Positions 45,708 to 54,456 of a stretch of 64,000 bases of DNA are shown here, piece after piece. This DNA is from CAYOUV01 sp963790075 (GTDB lineage: Bacteria > Chloroflexota > Anaerolineae > Anaerolineales > Villigracilaceae). The notes beneath the pieces are model-generated. The model did no database searches and had not been told where the DNA came from. It saw nothing but the letters and a program-made list of their open reading frames with translations. Made by a program: the position numbers and the translations under genes. Numbering within the stretch: the first letter of the stretch is position 1; each line of letters opens with the position of its first letter. Location: assembly GCA_963790075.1 (NCBI GenBank), contig CAWBNG010000003.1:816353-880352 (forward strand), read 5' to 3'.

Positions 45708-46217
45708 TTATTTTATGACCGTGAAATAAAATACCGAACTAAATCCCACGAAAAATAACAGCCAGATCCTTGCGCTGGCCATGAATCGTTTCCATTCTTC
45801 TTTGTTGAAGGTCAGGATTTTAACCACGGATTTGAGGTTGTTGACCATGATCGTCAGCCACAGGCTTAGGAATGCGAAGAATACGACAACGGTCCAGGAA
45901 ATGAGCGCCCGGACGAATTCCAGCGGCGGGTTCATGACGCTGCTTAGGCCGGGGATTTTGAAGACCGTAGACCCAAACGCCTTGACGTTATAGCCATTAC
46001 AAAAGAAGGAATCCATTCCCAGTTTGCTGACGATCAGGTAGTTACAATTTGTATAAGGCTTGAAAGTTTGTTTGAGGATCAGGTTGAAAAGGAATACCGC
46101 GAGGACAAGCAGGATACCACTGACAAGTAAGGGGCGTTTCCAGACGTAAAGTAGGCCTGCCCAGATTTTTTTGCCCAGTTTTCGAATGTTTTTCACAAGC
46201 TTTGTGTTTTTTGCCAT
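45708..46217 (-). CDS. Hypothetical membrane protein, 169 aa
   Basis: I do not recognise a family. It starts with a very basic stretch (KNTKLVKNIRKLGKK) and has three hydrophobic segments (about 25-45, 105-125 and 148-167), with a cysteine pair in an outside loop (NCNYLIV...FFCNGYN) that could form a disulfide. The ATG at 46217 is preferred over the 46292 start because AGGAG stands 8 nt before it. Neighbours are an HXXEE gene and a DinB gene, each with its own spacing, so no operon is implied. Confidence 0.55.
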   Translation of the reverse strand: MAKNTKLVKNIRKLGKKIWAGLLYVWKRPLLVSGILLVLAVFLFNLILKQTFKPYTNCNYLIVSKLGMDSFFCNGYNVKAFGSTVFKIPGLSSVMNPPLEFVRALISWTVVVFFAFLSLWLTIMVNNLKSVVKILTFNKEEWKRFMASARIWLLFFVGFSSVFYFTVIK

Positions 46218-46409
46218 GTCTCTACTCCTAAAGTGAATTGTGAAATTTGATCGTCGCAGTGCGTTATTGATCATTCTGAAAGCTCTTACCAATCCAAAAA
46301 TCTATTTTACTCGCGAAAGCTCTGCTGAACTCATACGCTATACCCGTCGATATTATTATTAAAGGCTATTAGGAAAGTTATAACCGTTTGGCGCGTTTCC
46401 CGGGCCCGC

Positions 46410-46435
46410 GTGCAAAGTGCTGGACGAATGTCCAG
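46410..46435. repeat. 26-bp palindromic repeat, copy 2
   Basis: Identical over 26 bp to 44751-44776, same orientation, again followed by TTGTTAGGC (core-like box GTTAGGC at 46444-46450) just beyond the 3' end of a minus-strand gene (DinB). Confidence 0.75.
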
Positions 46436-46508
46436 TACGCTTTGTTAGGCAGCTCACAACCAATTGCAGCATGGGGTTGAAACAGACCAGGATTTTCCTT
46501 AAGCGCGC

Positions 46509-47021
46509 TCATTCAGGGAATGGTAAGAAGTCGAGGTCGCCCGGCAACTCACCATAGCCGGTCAGCAGCGTGGCGGCTTCGCTGCGGTGCTGTGTGGCAT
46601 GGATGATGACCTCCAGCAGGATGTGCCACACGACACGCTCGCGTATCGCACCGGGGATGACATAGCGGATCGGGCCGTTCAGCGTTTCCTCGGTCAATCT
46701 GTCGAGATACGCCCGCATCTCCTGTTGTTCTATCCTCCAGCGCTCTCGCAGCACGGCGAGTGTCGGAAAGGCGTCTTCGTGAAGCTCGGTCGCGTCATAG
46801 GCTGCCTCGTCTGCCAGAGGTTCTTGGTAATACCCCTGGAGTGTGATCCGCTGCTGCCAGAGGTTGTCCAGTATGTGGACCATAATGGCGCGCAGCCCTC
46901 CGCGCCCATAGGAGGCCGGGGCGGCGTACTGCTCCGGCCTCACCCTAGCGCAGGCCGCCAGAATGCGCGCATCCGCCCAGTCATTGTAATCATACAAGAG
47001 CTTGATTTCATCAATTTTCAT
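46509..47021 (-). CDS. DinB family protein
   Basis: A 170-residue four-helix-bundle protein of the DinB/YfiT group, many of which are metal-dependent thiol transferases or of unknown role. MKIDEIKLLYDYNDWADARI is the usual first helix; the metal-binding histidines are in IMVHILDNLWQQR and IIHATQHRSEAATLL. The length is standard. It ends just before an attC-like box and a palindromic repeat, and the group II intron remnant lies 86 bp upstream of its start. Confidence 0.85.
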   Translation of the reverse strand: MKIDEIKLLYDYNDWADARILAACARVRPEQYAAPASYGRGGLRAIMVHILDNLWQQRITLQGYYQEPLADEAAYDATELHEDAFPTLAVLRERWRIEQQEMRAYLDRLTEETLNGPIRYVIPGAIRERVVWHILLEVIIHATQHRSEAATLLTGYGELPGDLDFLPFPE

Positions 47022-47106
47022 CGTAGTATCTCTATAAGAGGATCAGGAAATTTAGACACGAAAACGGGCATAATTAAGGTGCAGTTTGTGGAGAGAAAAC
47101 CATGCC

Positions 47107-47849
47107 GTCGCGGTAGGGAGGGCAGTTACCCACCCTCCCCCCGCACAGATCCCGGCGTGCGGAACTACCGCACCGGGCTCTTCACCTGTACCTGCGGTAC
47201 TGGCGCAGGCAGAGATACTCGCTTCCGTATGATAGCCTATTTGACTACCAATTGCTTGTTTCCCGCAGTGAGGTTGGCACAAGGTATTCGGCCCTGCATG
47301 TCCGATTTGTGTTTCCTTTGCGGGTTGCGTATCCCTGTCAGCTCCTTCCCCGTGTGAACGGCTTTCCCGTCTCAGAGTACTATGAGCTGATCCGACCCCC
47401 GAAGGCCATCGGCTACCCTACTTGTCGTTTCGGATATGCCTACCTGTCACCATTGTGGTGGACAAAACCAATGCACAATTGGCGCAGGAGCCATTCGGGT
47501 CTCCCAAGTTCTTGACGTTTCTCTCCACACATGCCACGCTCTTTATGGACCCCGGCAGACCCTCCAAGAGCTCACCAAATCGCTCTCTTTGTATTGGCTT
47601 CTGAACCGTTGAAGTCATTGCCATCTGCTTTGGGGTGGCTTTCGCCACCGACGCAAATAACGGGGCTGTATCAAGTCTTCAGGAAGTACGGCCATCCTTG
47701 TGGCCTATGTGGTTCCCTGTGTACGCTTCACTTGTATCGTTCGGCTTTCGCCTCCTTTACAACTGCAACACTCGGTATGAATGGCTGGTTAGGCCTTGTT
47801 CAGCAGAGACTTTCACCCTGCAAGAAACGCCAAGCTTCGCTTGGCGCAC
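47107..47849 (-). mobile_element. Group II intron remnant lacking its reverse transcriptase
   Basis: On the minus strand the element opens with GTGCG (consensus GUGYG) and a CGCCAAGC-GAA-GCTTGGCG hairpin, and has GGGTGAAAGTC and GGCGAAAGCC motifs of domain I. Near the 3' end is a domain-V-like hairpin, GAGCCCGGTGCGG-TAGTT-CCGCACGCCGGG (47130-47190 region). A domain-VI-like stem follows (GGGAGGGT...CTGCCCTCCC) with CTACCGCGAC at the 3' boundary. The intron-encoded protein, normally about 1.3-1.8 kb, is missing; only about 200 bp lie where it should be. It could still be a ribozyme served by a maturase elsewhere. Boundaries are estimates; no plus- or minus-strand protein in it is credible. Confidence 0.68.
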
Positions 47850-48079
47850 CAACGGTTTGCGGTACCAGCGGGGTGGATTGGCAAGAACTCATTGAAATTA
47901 TGGCACGATTTCTAGTAAAACGCGCCTATTCATCGGGGCGCATAGCCCCGTCTGGTGCACCCAAGAAGATGGCAGGCCATCATTTTTTACGAGAGAACGC
48001 TATGTTGGCTGGCATGGATTCTATACGGGAGTTTCCAAATTCAAGTGAACGGTTGCTTTGCGTAGCCTAACGCATTAGA
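47850..48079. other. Gap between intron remnant and thioredoxin-like gene
   Basis: 230 bp including an attC-like core GCCTAAC (48065-48071) next to the TAA of the thioredoxin-like gene and a short hairpin GGGGCGC-ATA-GCCCC. No gene is seen; the open frame across it starts inside the intron and is not credible. Confidence 0.4.
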
Positions 48080-48829
48080 TTAGAGGCTGGCAATTATGTC
48101 TGCGGGTTGGGCACGATCGTCCACCTTTGTTGATCGGTATATAAATATAATCTTTCCAGAAGCATTAATGACCAGCGCAGAGGGCATTGCGATATCCTGT
48201 TCTTTGGCGCCAAACAGGATGCGGTCATACCAGGGGGCACCACGTTGATCCCGCGCACCAATCTCATCGAGTAGCGATTCTGGAACGTTGCATAGGATTG
48301 TGATTTTGTCTCCGACATACTGTTGTATTGGTGCTGCTTCAGCTGTTTCATCCACAGAGGCAGCAAAGATAGTTAATCCTGCTTCGCAGAGGCTTTCATA
48401 ATCATTAACGATTTCGCCAAGTTGTGATTTGCTCGATGGGCACCACCAACCGCGATATAGCACGAGCAAAGTCGGAGCACTTGCAATTAAATCTTGTTCG
48501 GTAACTTGTCTGCCGTCGGTTGTCAGGAGGTCTAGCTGAGGAAGGCGATCGCCAACCCGCAGTTTGAGGTGCTTTGATCCAGTGAGCTTCAACTCATGCC
48601 TTGTTACAGGAAACCAGGCAACACCTAGAATGACAGTGATTAATGTAACCACGGCATTGCCACCGAAGGCCCAGCCTATGAGCGTTGCTGCAATTCCCAA
48701 TCCAATAATGACATCGAATATCCATGTTCGGTATGTGAAACCATGAATCACGAACAAAAGAATGAGATAGGAAAAGAAGCCAGCTAGAACGATTAATAAC
48801 CCTATTGTTGTCATTGATCCGATATTCAT
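48080..48829 (-). CDS. Membrane-anchored thioredoxin-fold protein (AhpC/TSA type)
   Basis: A 249-residue protein. Residues 5-85 carry three hydrophobic segments. The rest is a redoxin/AhpC-TSA domain starting LRVGDRLPQLDLLTTDGRQV, with the active-site loop LVLYRGWWCPSSKSQLGEI. Only the first cysteine is present; the second position of CxxC reads Ser, so a peroxiredoxin-like one-cysteine chemistry or a thiol carrier is more likely than disulfide exchange. ALVINASGKIIFIYRS is the usual cis-Pro strand region (MPSALV). Stands alone in the cassette-like patch. Intact. Confidence 0.78.
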   Translation of the reverse strand: MNIGSMTTIGLLIVLAGFFSYLILLFVIHGFTYRTWIFDVIIGLGIAATLIGWAFGGNAVVTLITVILGVAWFPVTRHELKLTGSKHLKLRVGDRLPQLDLLTTDGRQVTEQDLIASAPTLLVLYRGWWCPSSKSQLGEIVNDYESLCEAGLTIFAASVDETAEAAPIQQYVGDKITILCNVPESLLDEIGARDQRGAPWYDRILFGAKEQDIAMPSALVINASGKIIFIYRSTKVDDRAQPADIIASL

Positions 48830-49220
48830 CTTTTATGAATCCTCTAAATCTATCTGAGCAGGACATTCAGCATCTTGTAAGTTGTCAACCCTAAATTCTA
48901 GAATTATCTACAATCTCACTAATTTCAGCTATGTGAACTTGGAAGTACCAGCCAACGGCGCCGAGCTGAGCCACCTTGCGGCTGCCACAATGTTACCAAA
49001 CTTGGCCTGAAGTACTGCAAAGGCAAGACCAGCCCTAAAAGGATTCTCAATAGCAAGGTCGGTTCCAGGGATTTGTTGGGCGGTCATCATCGGAATAGCT
49101 ATACGGACTCTAAAATCTCCAAAGCCCCTGGCCGCCATTGACGCGAACTCGATCGCCGGTCTTTATACGCATTGTGGCATCACCGCGCAGCCGACGACCG
49201 CTGGTATCCCCGGCTTCGTA
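48830..49220. other. Intergenic region with a weak ORF
   Basis: About 390 bp. A 69-codon minus-strand frame (48929-49138; PMMTAQQIPGTDLAIENPFR) looks faintly coding but has no start site or family match, and may be the remains of a lost gene. Confidence 0.3.
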
Positions 49221-51104
49221 CTAGAGATAGATTCTCAACTCTCCGACTGAAGGCATCTGGACTCTCTTGTAGGTCGAAGTAGCTTCATCCCACAGCAGCC
49301 ATACGTACCGGTTATCTTCTAGGGGATAAGCAAACGTGAAGGCAGCCTGGGCAATCCGCCCATCGCTGGTCATTTGGGTGACCTCCACCGTCACCTCACT
49401 CAAGGCAACCACCTGACCAACCTGCATGGGATTCTGGGGGTTGTAGAAAAATCCCTCGAGCGTCCGGTACACGTTTTCCAGATGGACGTGAGTCACCATC
49501 CCGGTGGCATCGTCTACGATAGGGCCGGGCAGCGGTGTGTAGCCGCCCTCCGGCGTCACGATAATCGTCCGATCATCCACCCGCTCGATGTGTACAGGCG
49601 TGAATCCAGACGAGAGGTAATTGATCGAAGCGGGAATTGGCTCGTCGGTGAACAACCGCTGAGGCAGACCGGCAGCATAGATCATCGTCCCGGGCGGGTT
49701 GATCACGTACAGATGCTGCTGGGATAGCTCCGGATCGCTCCCAAATTCAGCCACCTGAGCCTGACCCTCCGCCATCGTGCGCGTGGAAGCCGGGTTTGAA
49801 ATCACCACAATGGGGGAAACGATGAGATACATGATCAGGAGGACGGGGGTGGCAATCTTCAGTAGCACCACCTGGAATGTGGTCAGTGGCCCTGACCTCT
49901 TGACGGTGGCGACATCGACAAAGAGTTGCCCCGCCAACGCCATCACGCCGAGGCTAACAAGCCCAAGATTGCGATTTTGGGGTATGCCCGAAACGAGTGG
50001 GATCACCGCGACCAGCAGCCCGATGAACCAGAAGGCCGATGTTCGATGCGCCTTCAAGACAGGATAGGCAGCCAACGCCAACAACCCAAGGGGAATCAAG
50101 CAGATCGCGGCAAGAACCCCTGCTGCCTGTGGCGAGAAGGCGAGGACCAATTCGACCACCGGCAGCCCAACAGCGCTGAATAAGAGCACTGGGAAGCGAG
50201 TGAGCATCTGCGTAATGAAATCGACCGGGTTCAGAATCGGATCGATGTAGAGGAGCGTTCCACTGGCCCCATAACCCAACGCTGTATATGTCAATCGCCA
50301 GACCAACGTAATCAGGACAAATGGAACGATCCGTTTAACCCTGCCCAGCCATTTGTCGCGGTCCAGTACCAACAGATAGGCGAAGAGATAGGCGAAGGTG
50401 ACCAGACCCATTTCGGAGGCAAGCAGGGCCAGCAGGTAGACGCCACACGCCCCGGCGATGTAAGACCATTTCCGCCTCGACACCCCCTGATGGTACAGCC
50501 ACACACACAGCACGCTAAAGACCATGGCAATCATGGCGTGCCGGTTGCTGATCCAGCCCGCCGGGCCTGTGAACACGTCGTCCACTACGAGCAGCAGGAT
50601 GCTGATCCCAGCTACGACAGCGCTGCCGGATACGCTTCGGTACAACCGGTAGGCCAGAAGGATCAGCAGGCAGAACCACAACAGGCTTTGAATGTGCATC
50701 AGCAAGGGCGTGTCCGGCCACAGGCTGTAGTCAAAGGCCAGCGTCAGTGAGGATAAGGGCCGGAAGAAGTTGGTCTTTATCTGGTCTGAGGTCCACCAGG
50801 GAGAGCTCCCCTTATCTAGCTGAAAGGCAAATCGAGTTGGTCCCCCCGACGAAAAGCCATACAAGTTCACTGGGGAATTCAAGATGACCTCTTCCGGCAC
50901 ATTGAGCTTCTCATAGGCCTCCGGGGAGAAATTAAGACGGAAACCATAATCATCTTGAAAGAAGCCAGAGAAGAGGAAGGGGGTATACAGGAGGATGGCA
51001 GCGATCAAGACAATGACGATCCAGTGTCGCAGGGCGATGACGGGTCGAGCCACCTGCCCGATGCGATGGTAGAGTGGAAATGAATACGAGTTTTTTGCTT
51101 CCAT
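49221..51104 (-). CDS. GT-C-like multi-spanning membrane protein, 627 aa
   Basis: Eleven or twelve hydrophobic segments occupy residues 25-450, followed by a 180-residue extracytoplasmic beta-rich domain that includes VEVTQMTSDGRIAQAAFTFA and ends in YVWLLWDEATSTYKRVQM. The first outside loop has FFQDDYGFRLNF, an acidic pair in the place where GT-C glycosyltransferases bind the polyprenyl-phosphate sugar. It probably modifies surface glycans or proteins, but I cannot name a substrate. It is transcribed alone, away from the polysaccharide locus, with 515 bp before it. The frame is unbroken. Confidence 0.65.
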   Translation of the reverse strand: MEAKNSYSFPLYHRIGQVARPVIALRHWIVIVLIAAILLYTPFLFSGFFQDDYGFRLNFSPEAYEKLNVPEEVILNSPVNLYGFSSGGPTRFAFQLDKGSSPWWTSDQIKTNFFRPLSSLTLAFDYSLWPDTPLLMHIQSLLWFCLLILLAYRLYRSVSGSAVVAGISILLLVVDDVFTGPAGWISNRHAMIAMVFSVLCVWLYHQGVSRRKWSYIAGACGVYLLALLASEMGLVTFAYLFAYLLVLDRDKWLGRVKRIVPFVLITLVWRLTYTALGYGASGTLLYIDPILNPVDFITQMLTRFPVLLFSAVGLPVVELVLAFSPQAAGVLAAICLIPLGLLALAAYPVLKAHRTSAFWFIGLLVAVIPLVSGIPQNRNLGLVSLGVMALAGQLFVDVATVKRSGPLTTFQVVLLKIATPVLLIMYLIVSPIVVISNPASTRTMAEGQAQVAEFGSDPELSQQHLYVINPPGTMIYAAGLPQRLFTDEPIPASINYLSSGFTPVHIERVDDRTIIVTPEGGYTPLPGPIVDDATGMVTHVHLENVYRTLEGFFYNPQNPMQVGQVVALSEVTVEVTQMTSDGRIAQAAFTFAYPLEDNRYVWLLWDEATSTYKRVQMPSVGELRIYL

Positions 51105-51619
51105 TGTGCTTGCACCTTTCGTGCTATGCCTTCAATAATCGTGGCAACTCTGACAATGTCAACTTGGACCACTAATCGATGCTTGTATGCTTAAAATGCA
51201 ACGGCATATTGAAGAGCCTGATGACCGCCCAGCTAATGATTCGGTGGACGATGTCCACATAACTGCTTATAGGTTGCATTTATCCTTTTTTTGCATCAAT
51301 TGCTGCACCCGTCCACCTAATCCGCAAAAAAATGACTAACGCATCACCTGACACAGCAGGTCTTCAAGCAATAAAATTCCGTCCCAGTTTGATCTAAGAA
51401 TAGTATAGCACTCCCGTCAAATCTCTTCTCCAGCCAATTGGTGTTTATACAGTCTGCATACTCCTACGCAGCATGGAAAAATATAGCAACATGCAAAATG
51501 GAACAAGTGGAGTAATTCAATGAAAAGTCAAACGAACTAATGGATACGAAAAAGAAGACTGCCGAATTGACAGTCTTCTTTTTAATCCACGAAAAGCCAT
51601 CTCGCAAATCAAATCAGCG
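51105..51619. other. Intergenic region between GT-C gene and BMC operon
   Basis: 515 bp, AT-richer than the flanks. It holds the GT-C gene's presumed promoter (minus strand) and the BMC-operon terminator at its right side. No gene is evident. Confidence 0.5.
51552..51585. terminator. Terminator of the BMC operon
   Basis: AAGAAGACTG and CAGTCTTCTT form a perfect 10-bp stem around a 9-nt loop, flanked by A-run and T-run so it works in both directions. It is 35 bp past the last BMC-operon gene. Confidence 0.85.
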
Positions 51620-52954
51620 TTACTCGAGCTCCAGGCCACCGATGAACTCGCGGATGACCGAATCTTTTGGCACCAGGTTGTCATCATCCACCTGCATAAC
51701 CTGCGTCAGCAGTTTGTGGATGCGCTCGGCGCGCTGGAAGGCATCCAGGTGCAGCGGGTCGGACCTGTATTTTTCCACCCAATTCCCGAAATGCTCGAAT
51801 AATTTCGACTTGTAGAGCGGCAGTTCGTAGGGCATGCCGCTGTTGATGATGTAGTCGGCTGCGCTGATGTAGGGGATGATGCCGCGCAGTTCCCCCGCCC
51901 GCACGTAATGCCAGTGGGTCAGCGTTTTTTCGTAATCGTAGGCCCGGTGGACCAAATCACGCAGCATCCTGCGCATCAAGCGAATATCGGTCCAGTGCAC
52001 GTACTCACCGTCCCGGTCCTTCATTTGCAGCAGGGGTTCGATGTAAAGGTTGACCTTGTTATCGGCGATGCCGTCCGTCAGGGGCGGGTACAGGCCGTAC
52101 AGGCTGTCGATCAGGATGATTTCGCCCGCTTTCAATTTCATCGGCGTTTTGTCGGGATGTCGCTTGCCGGTCTTGAAATCATAATAAGGCAGCAGCACTT
52201 CATTCCCGGCCAGCAGCTGGTGCAGATGCTGGTTGATCAGATCGATGTCCAGCGCCTGCGGGGTCTCGAAGTCATAATCCCCAAATTCGTCCTTGGGATG
52301 CAGTTCCAGATCGAAATAGTAATTGTCGAGGTTCACTTCGACGAACTGCAGGCCTTCCTTCGCCAGCCCGAGAGCGATCTTGGAGGTGGTGGTCGTCTTC
52401 CCGGACGAGGACGGCCCGGCGACGGTCACGATGCGCACCTGCTCCCGGCGCTCCTGCAACATGGCGGTCACGGTCTGAATGTCCCGGGCGTAAGCCGCCT
52501 CGGATTCAGCCACGACCTGCGGGAATTCTCCCTGCTGGATGCGCCCGTTCAGCTTTTCGACCGTATTCAAGCCGTGGTCGATGCTCCAATCCAGGACACC
52601 CCAGATCTTGGCCCAGGGGATGTATTCCGAGCGCTGGGCGGAACGCGATTGTTCCTTATTCCGGCGCCGGTTGCGTTCCTCGCGGTAGAGAATATAGGCT
52701 TTCGAGACCCTGGCATGACCGTTTTCGATCAGCACCTTTTCGACAAGATCCTGGATCTCTTCCACCGTGGGATATTTCTTCGGTCCAAAGCGGGATTCCA
52801 GGATCTCGACCACCTGCTTGCTGAGTCCTTCGGCGATACCGCGGTCCCTGCCGCCAACTTCGACCGCAGCGCGGTAAATCGCGTTGGTGATGCGGTCCTG
52901 GGAAAAGGGAACCGTGGCACCATTTCGTTTGACGACGTATTTGATCTTAGCCAT
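51620..52954 (-). CDS. ATP-cone plus uridine-kinase/PRK-family kinase
   Basis: A 444-residue fusion. Residues 3-95 are an ATP-cone domain (KYVVKRNGATVPFSQDRITN and YPTVEEIQDLVEKVLIENGH), the nucleotide-sensing module of ribonucleotide reductases and NrdR. From about 165 a P-loop kinase domain follows: TVAGPSSSGKTTTTSKIALG, VNLDNYYFDLELHPKDEFGD, YDFETPQALDIDLINQHLHQ and EIILIDSLYGLYPPLTDGI, typical of uridine kinase/phosphoribulokinase. It should phosphorylate a nucleoside or pentose hydroxyl and be tuned by ATP/dATP. As the last gene of a DeoC microcompartment operon it could feed the pathway, for example by making a pentose or nucleoside phosphate. No encapsulation helix is seen, so it is probably cytosolic. 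Confidence 0.85.
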   Translation of the reverse strand: MAKIKYVVKRNGATVPFSQDRITNAIYRAAVEVGGRDRGIAEGLSKQVVEILESRFGPKKYPTVEEIQDLVEKVLIENGHARVSKAYILYREERNRRRNKEQSRSAQRSEYIPWAKIWGVLDWSIDHGLNTVEKLNGRIQQGEFPQVVAESEAAYARDIQTVTAMLQERREQVRIVTVAGPSSSGKTTTTSKIALGLAKEGLQFVEVNLDNYYFDLELHPKDEFGDYDFETPQALDIDLINQHLHQLLAGNEVLLPYYDFKTGKRHPDKTPMKLKAGEIILIDSLYGLYPPLTDGIADNKVNLYIEPLLQMKDRDGEYVHWTDIRLMRRMLRDLVHRAYDYEKTLTHWHYVRAGELRGIIPYISAADYIINSGMPYELPLYKSKLFEHFGNWVEKYRSDPLHLDAFQRAERIHKLLTQVMQVDDDNLVPKDSVIREFIGGLELE

Positions 52955-52974
52955 AAACGCCTCGCAAAAATAAA

Positions 52975-53742
52975 CTAAACCTTAGCCGCCTCGACGATCC
53001 CGACGAAGGAACGCGCCTTCAGGCTGGCCCCCCCGACCAGCGCCCCGTCGATCTCAGGCTGCCTGAAAAATTGGGCTGCGTTGTCCGGGTCGACCGAGCC
53101 GCCGTACAGTACGCGTACGCCCTGCGCGATCCCTTCACCAAACAAGCCTTCCAGCGTGGGCCGGATCACGTTGCGGATCAGCATATCGACCGCCTCAGCC
53201 GTGGCGGCACGTCCGGTGCCAATCGCCCAGACCGGCTCATAAGCGATCACGATCCTGTCCGCCTCCTGAATATCCAGTCCTGCCAGCGCTTCGTGCACCT
53301 GGCGCGAAACCACACCCGCAGCCTGGCCGGCTTCGTTTTGTTCCAGGTTCTCCCCCACACAAATCAAGGGGACCAAAGCATGCGCCAGCGCTGCCCGCAC
53401 CTTGCGGTTGACCGTCTCATTCGTCTCACCGAAATACATCCGGCGCTCCGAATGTCCGATGATGACGTACTGGCAGAATTCGGCCAACATGCGCGCTGAA
53501 ATCTCACCGGTGTAAGCGCCCCGGTCTTCCCAATACATGTCCTGCGCCCCCAAACGCAGATCGCTGTCCATAATTAAACGAGAAACTGCCATCAAGGCAG
53601 TAAAAGGCGGGCAAACCAACTTCTCGACCCCCTTGATGCTCCGAAAGCCCGGGAGCATCTCAGCCACCAGCTTGTAGGCCTCGGTGGCGGTTTTATTCAG
53701 TTTCCAGTTGCCGGCGACCAGGGGCAGCCGCGATGTAGCCAT
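52975..53742 (-). CDS. tpiA: Triosephosphate isomerase
   Basis: TIM interconverts glyceraldehyde-3-phosphate and dihydroxyacetone phosphate. The 255-residue protein has all catalytic residues: Lys in AGNWKLNKTA, His in YVIIGHSERRMYFGE, Glu in IAYEPVWAIGTGRAAT, then LYGGSVDPDNAAQFF and GALVGGASLKA for phosphate binding. Its start overlaps the preceding BMC-P stop (TAATG), so it is firmly part of the microcompartment operon. It would draw off the triose phosphate made by DeoC. No extra N- or C-terminal helix is present, so it probably acts outside the shell. It may or may not be the only TIM of the genome. Confidence 0.95.
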   Translation of the reverse strand: MATSRLPLVAGNWKLNKTATEAYKLVAEMLPGFRSIKGVEKLVCPPFTALMAVSRLIMDSDLRLGAQDMYWEDRGAYTGEISARMLAEFCQYVIIGHSERRMYFGETNETVNRKVRAALAHALVPLICVGENLEQNEAGQAAGVVSRQVHEALAGLDIQEADRIVIAYEPVWAIGTGRAATAEAVDMLIRNVIRPTLEGLFGEGIAQGVRVLYGGSVDPDNAAQFFRQPEIDGALVGGASLKARSFVGIVEAAKV

Positions 53743-54023
53743 TAATCCTCCAACGACTCGATGTAGAGCGAATCGACGATCCCGACGATCAGGGAAATGA
53801 TGCAGCCATCCGGCAGGTTGAGCACATCGCGCGCGCCGTTGCCCTCGCGGTTGACCAGCACCGTGTCCCCGATCCCAGCCTGGGTGTTGTCCAGCGCGAC
53901 GAAATCCCCGTCAGGCGGATCGCCGGGCAGGGTCAAGGGCTGGACGACCAGCAGCCGGCGATTCTTGTAGTGTGGGTGGCTGATGGTGGTCACGATCGTG
54001 CCGGTCACTTTGCCGAGCATCAT
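53742..54023 (-). CDS. BMC-P pentameric shell protein (EutN/CcmL), copy 4
   Basis: A 93-residue vertex protein that closes the corners of a microcompartment shell. LGKVTGTIVTTISHPHYKNR, RLLVVQPL, DFVALDNTQAGIGDTVLVNR and IVGIVDSLYIE match the EutN/CcmL family. ATG 54023 is used (GAGGAG 9 nt upstream); a longer frame begins at 54068. The loop after VNREGN reads GARDVLN, matching the usual GxSAR turn. It overlaps tpiA. Compared with copies 1-2 it is quite different, so the paralogues are old. Confidence 0.9.
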   Translation of the reverse strand: MMLGKVTGTIVTTISHPHYKNRRLLVVQPLTLPGDPPDGDFVALDNTQAGIGDTVLVNREGNGARDVLNLPDGCIISLIVGIVDSLYIESLED

Positions 54024-54126
54024 ATCGGGAATCTCCTCGGAAGGAAATTTAAACACGAAGAGGCACACAAGGTGATCCTTTGTGCCGCTTGGCGCACTGC
54101 GTGGGTAATGAAACTATGCATATCGA

Positions 54127-54447
54127 TCATGTGTACTTCGTGTTGCCCTGTTTGAGCGTAAAATCGAACTCGCCGTCCGGGTGCACGACCAGTTCGTCGA
54201 CGATGCCGACCAGGGCCAGGTCGACCGGCACGAACTTGTGTTCGCGCAACGCCAGCGAGGCCTCGCGCGAACGGACCATGACGCACAGGTCCCCGGGACC
54301 GGCCTGGACCACATCCACCGCCACCTGCATTGGCCCGACCGCTTGCATGTGCTTGTCCAGCGGCTGCACGACCAGCAGTTTCATGCCCTGCAGGTCAGGG
54401 TATTTGATGGAACAGATCGCCGTGCCGTGCACGCGCCCGAATAGCAT
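54127..54447 (-). CDS. BMC-P pentameric shell protein (EutN/CcmL), copy 3
   Basis: A 106-residue EutN/CcmL-family protein: FGRVHGTAICSIKYPDLQGM, KLLVVQPLDKHMQAVGPMQ, VAVDVVQAGPGDLCVMVRSR and VDLALVGIVDELVVH. It carries a longer C-tail (DGEFDFTLKQGNTKYT) than the other three copies, perhaps projecting into the lumen or out of the pentamer. It begins 9 bp after the stop of the new small protein and is followed by 100 bp before copy 4, the largest gap of the distal half of the operon. Confidence 0.9.
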   Translation of the reverse strand: MLFGRVHGTAICSIKYPDLQGMKLLVVQPLDKHMQAVGPMQVAVDVVQAGPGDLCVMVRSREASLALREHKFVPVDLALVGIVDELVVHPDGEFDFTLKQGNTKYT

Positions 54448-54456
54448 TGACCGGCC

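Noticed and set aside
47531..48070. 179-codon plus-strand ORF
   Set aside because: Overlaps the group II intron structure on the other strand and shows no family motif or start site.
51908..52978. 356-codon plus-strand ORF
   Set aside because: Antisense to the ATP-cone kinase gene, which has full family motifs.
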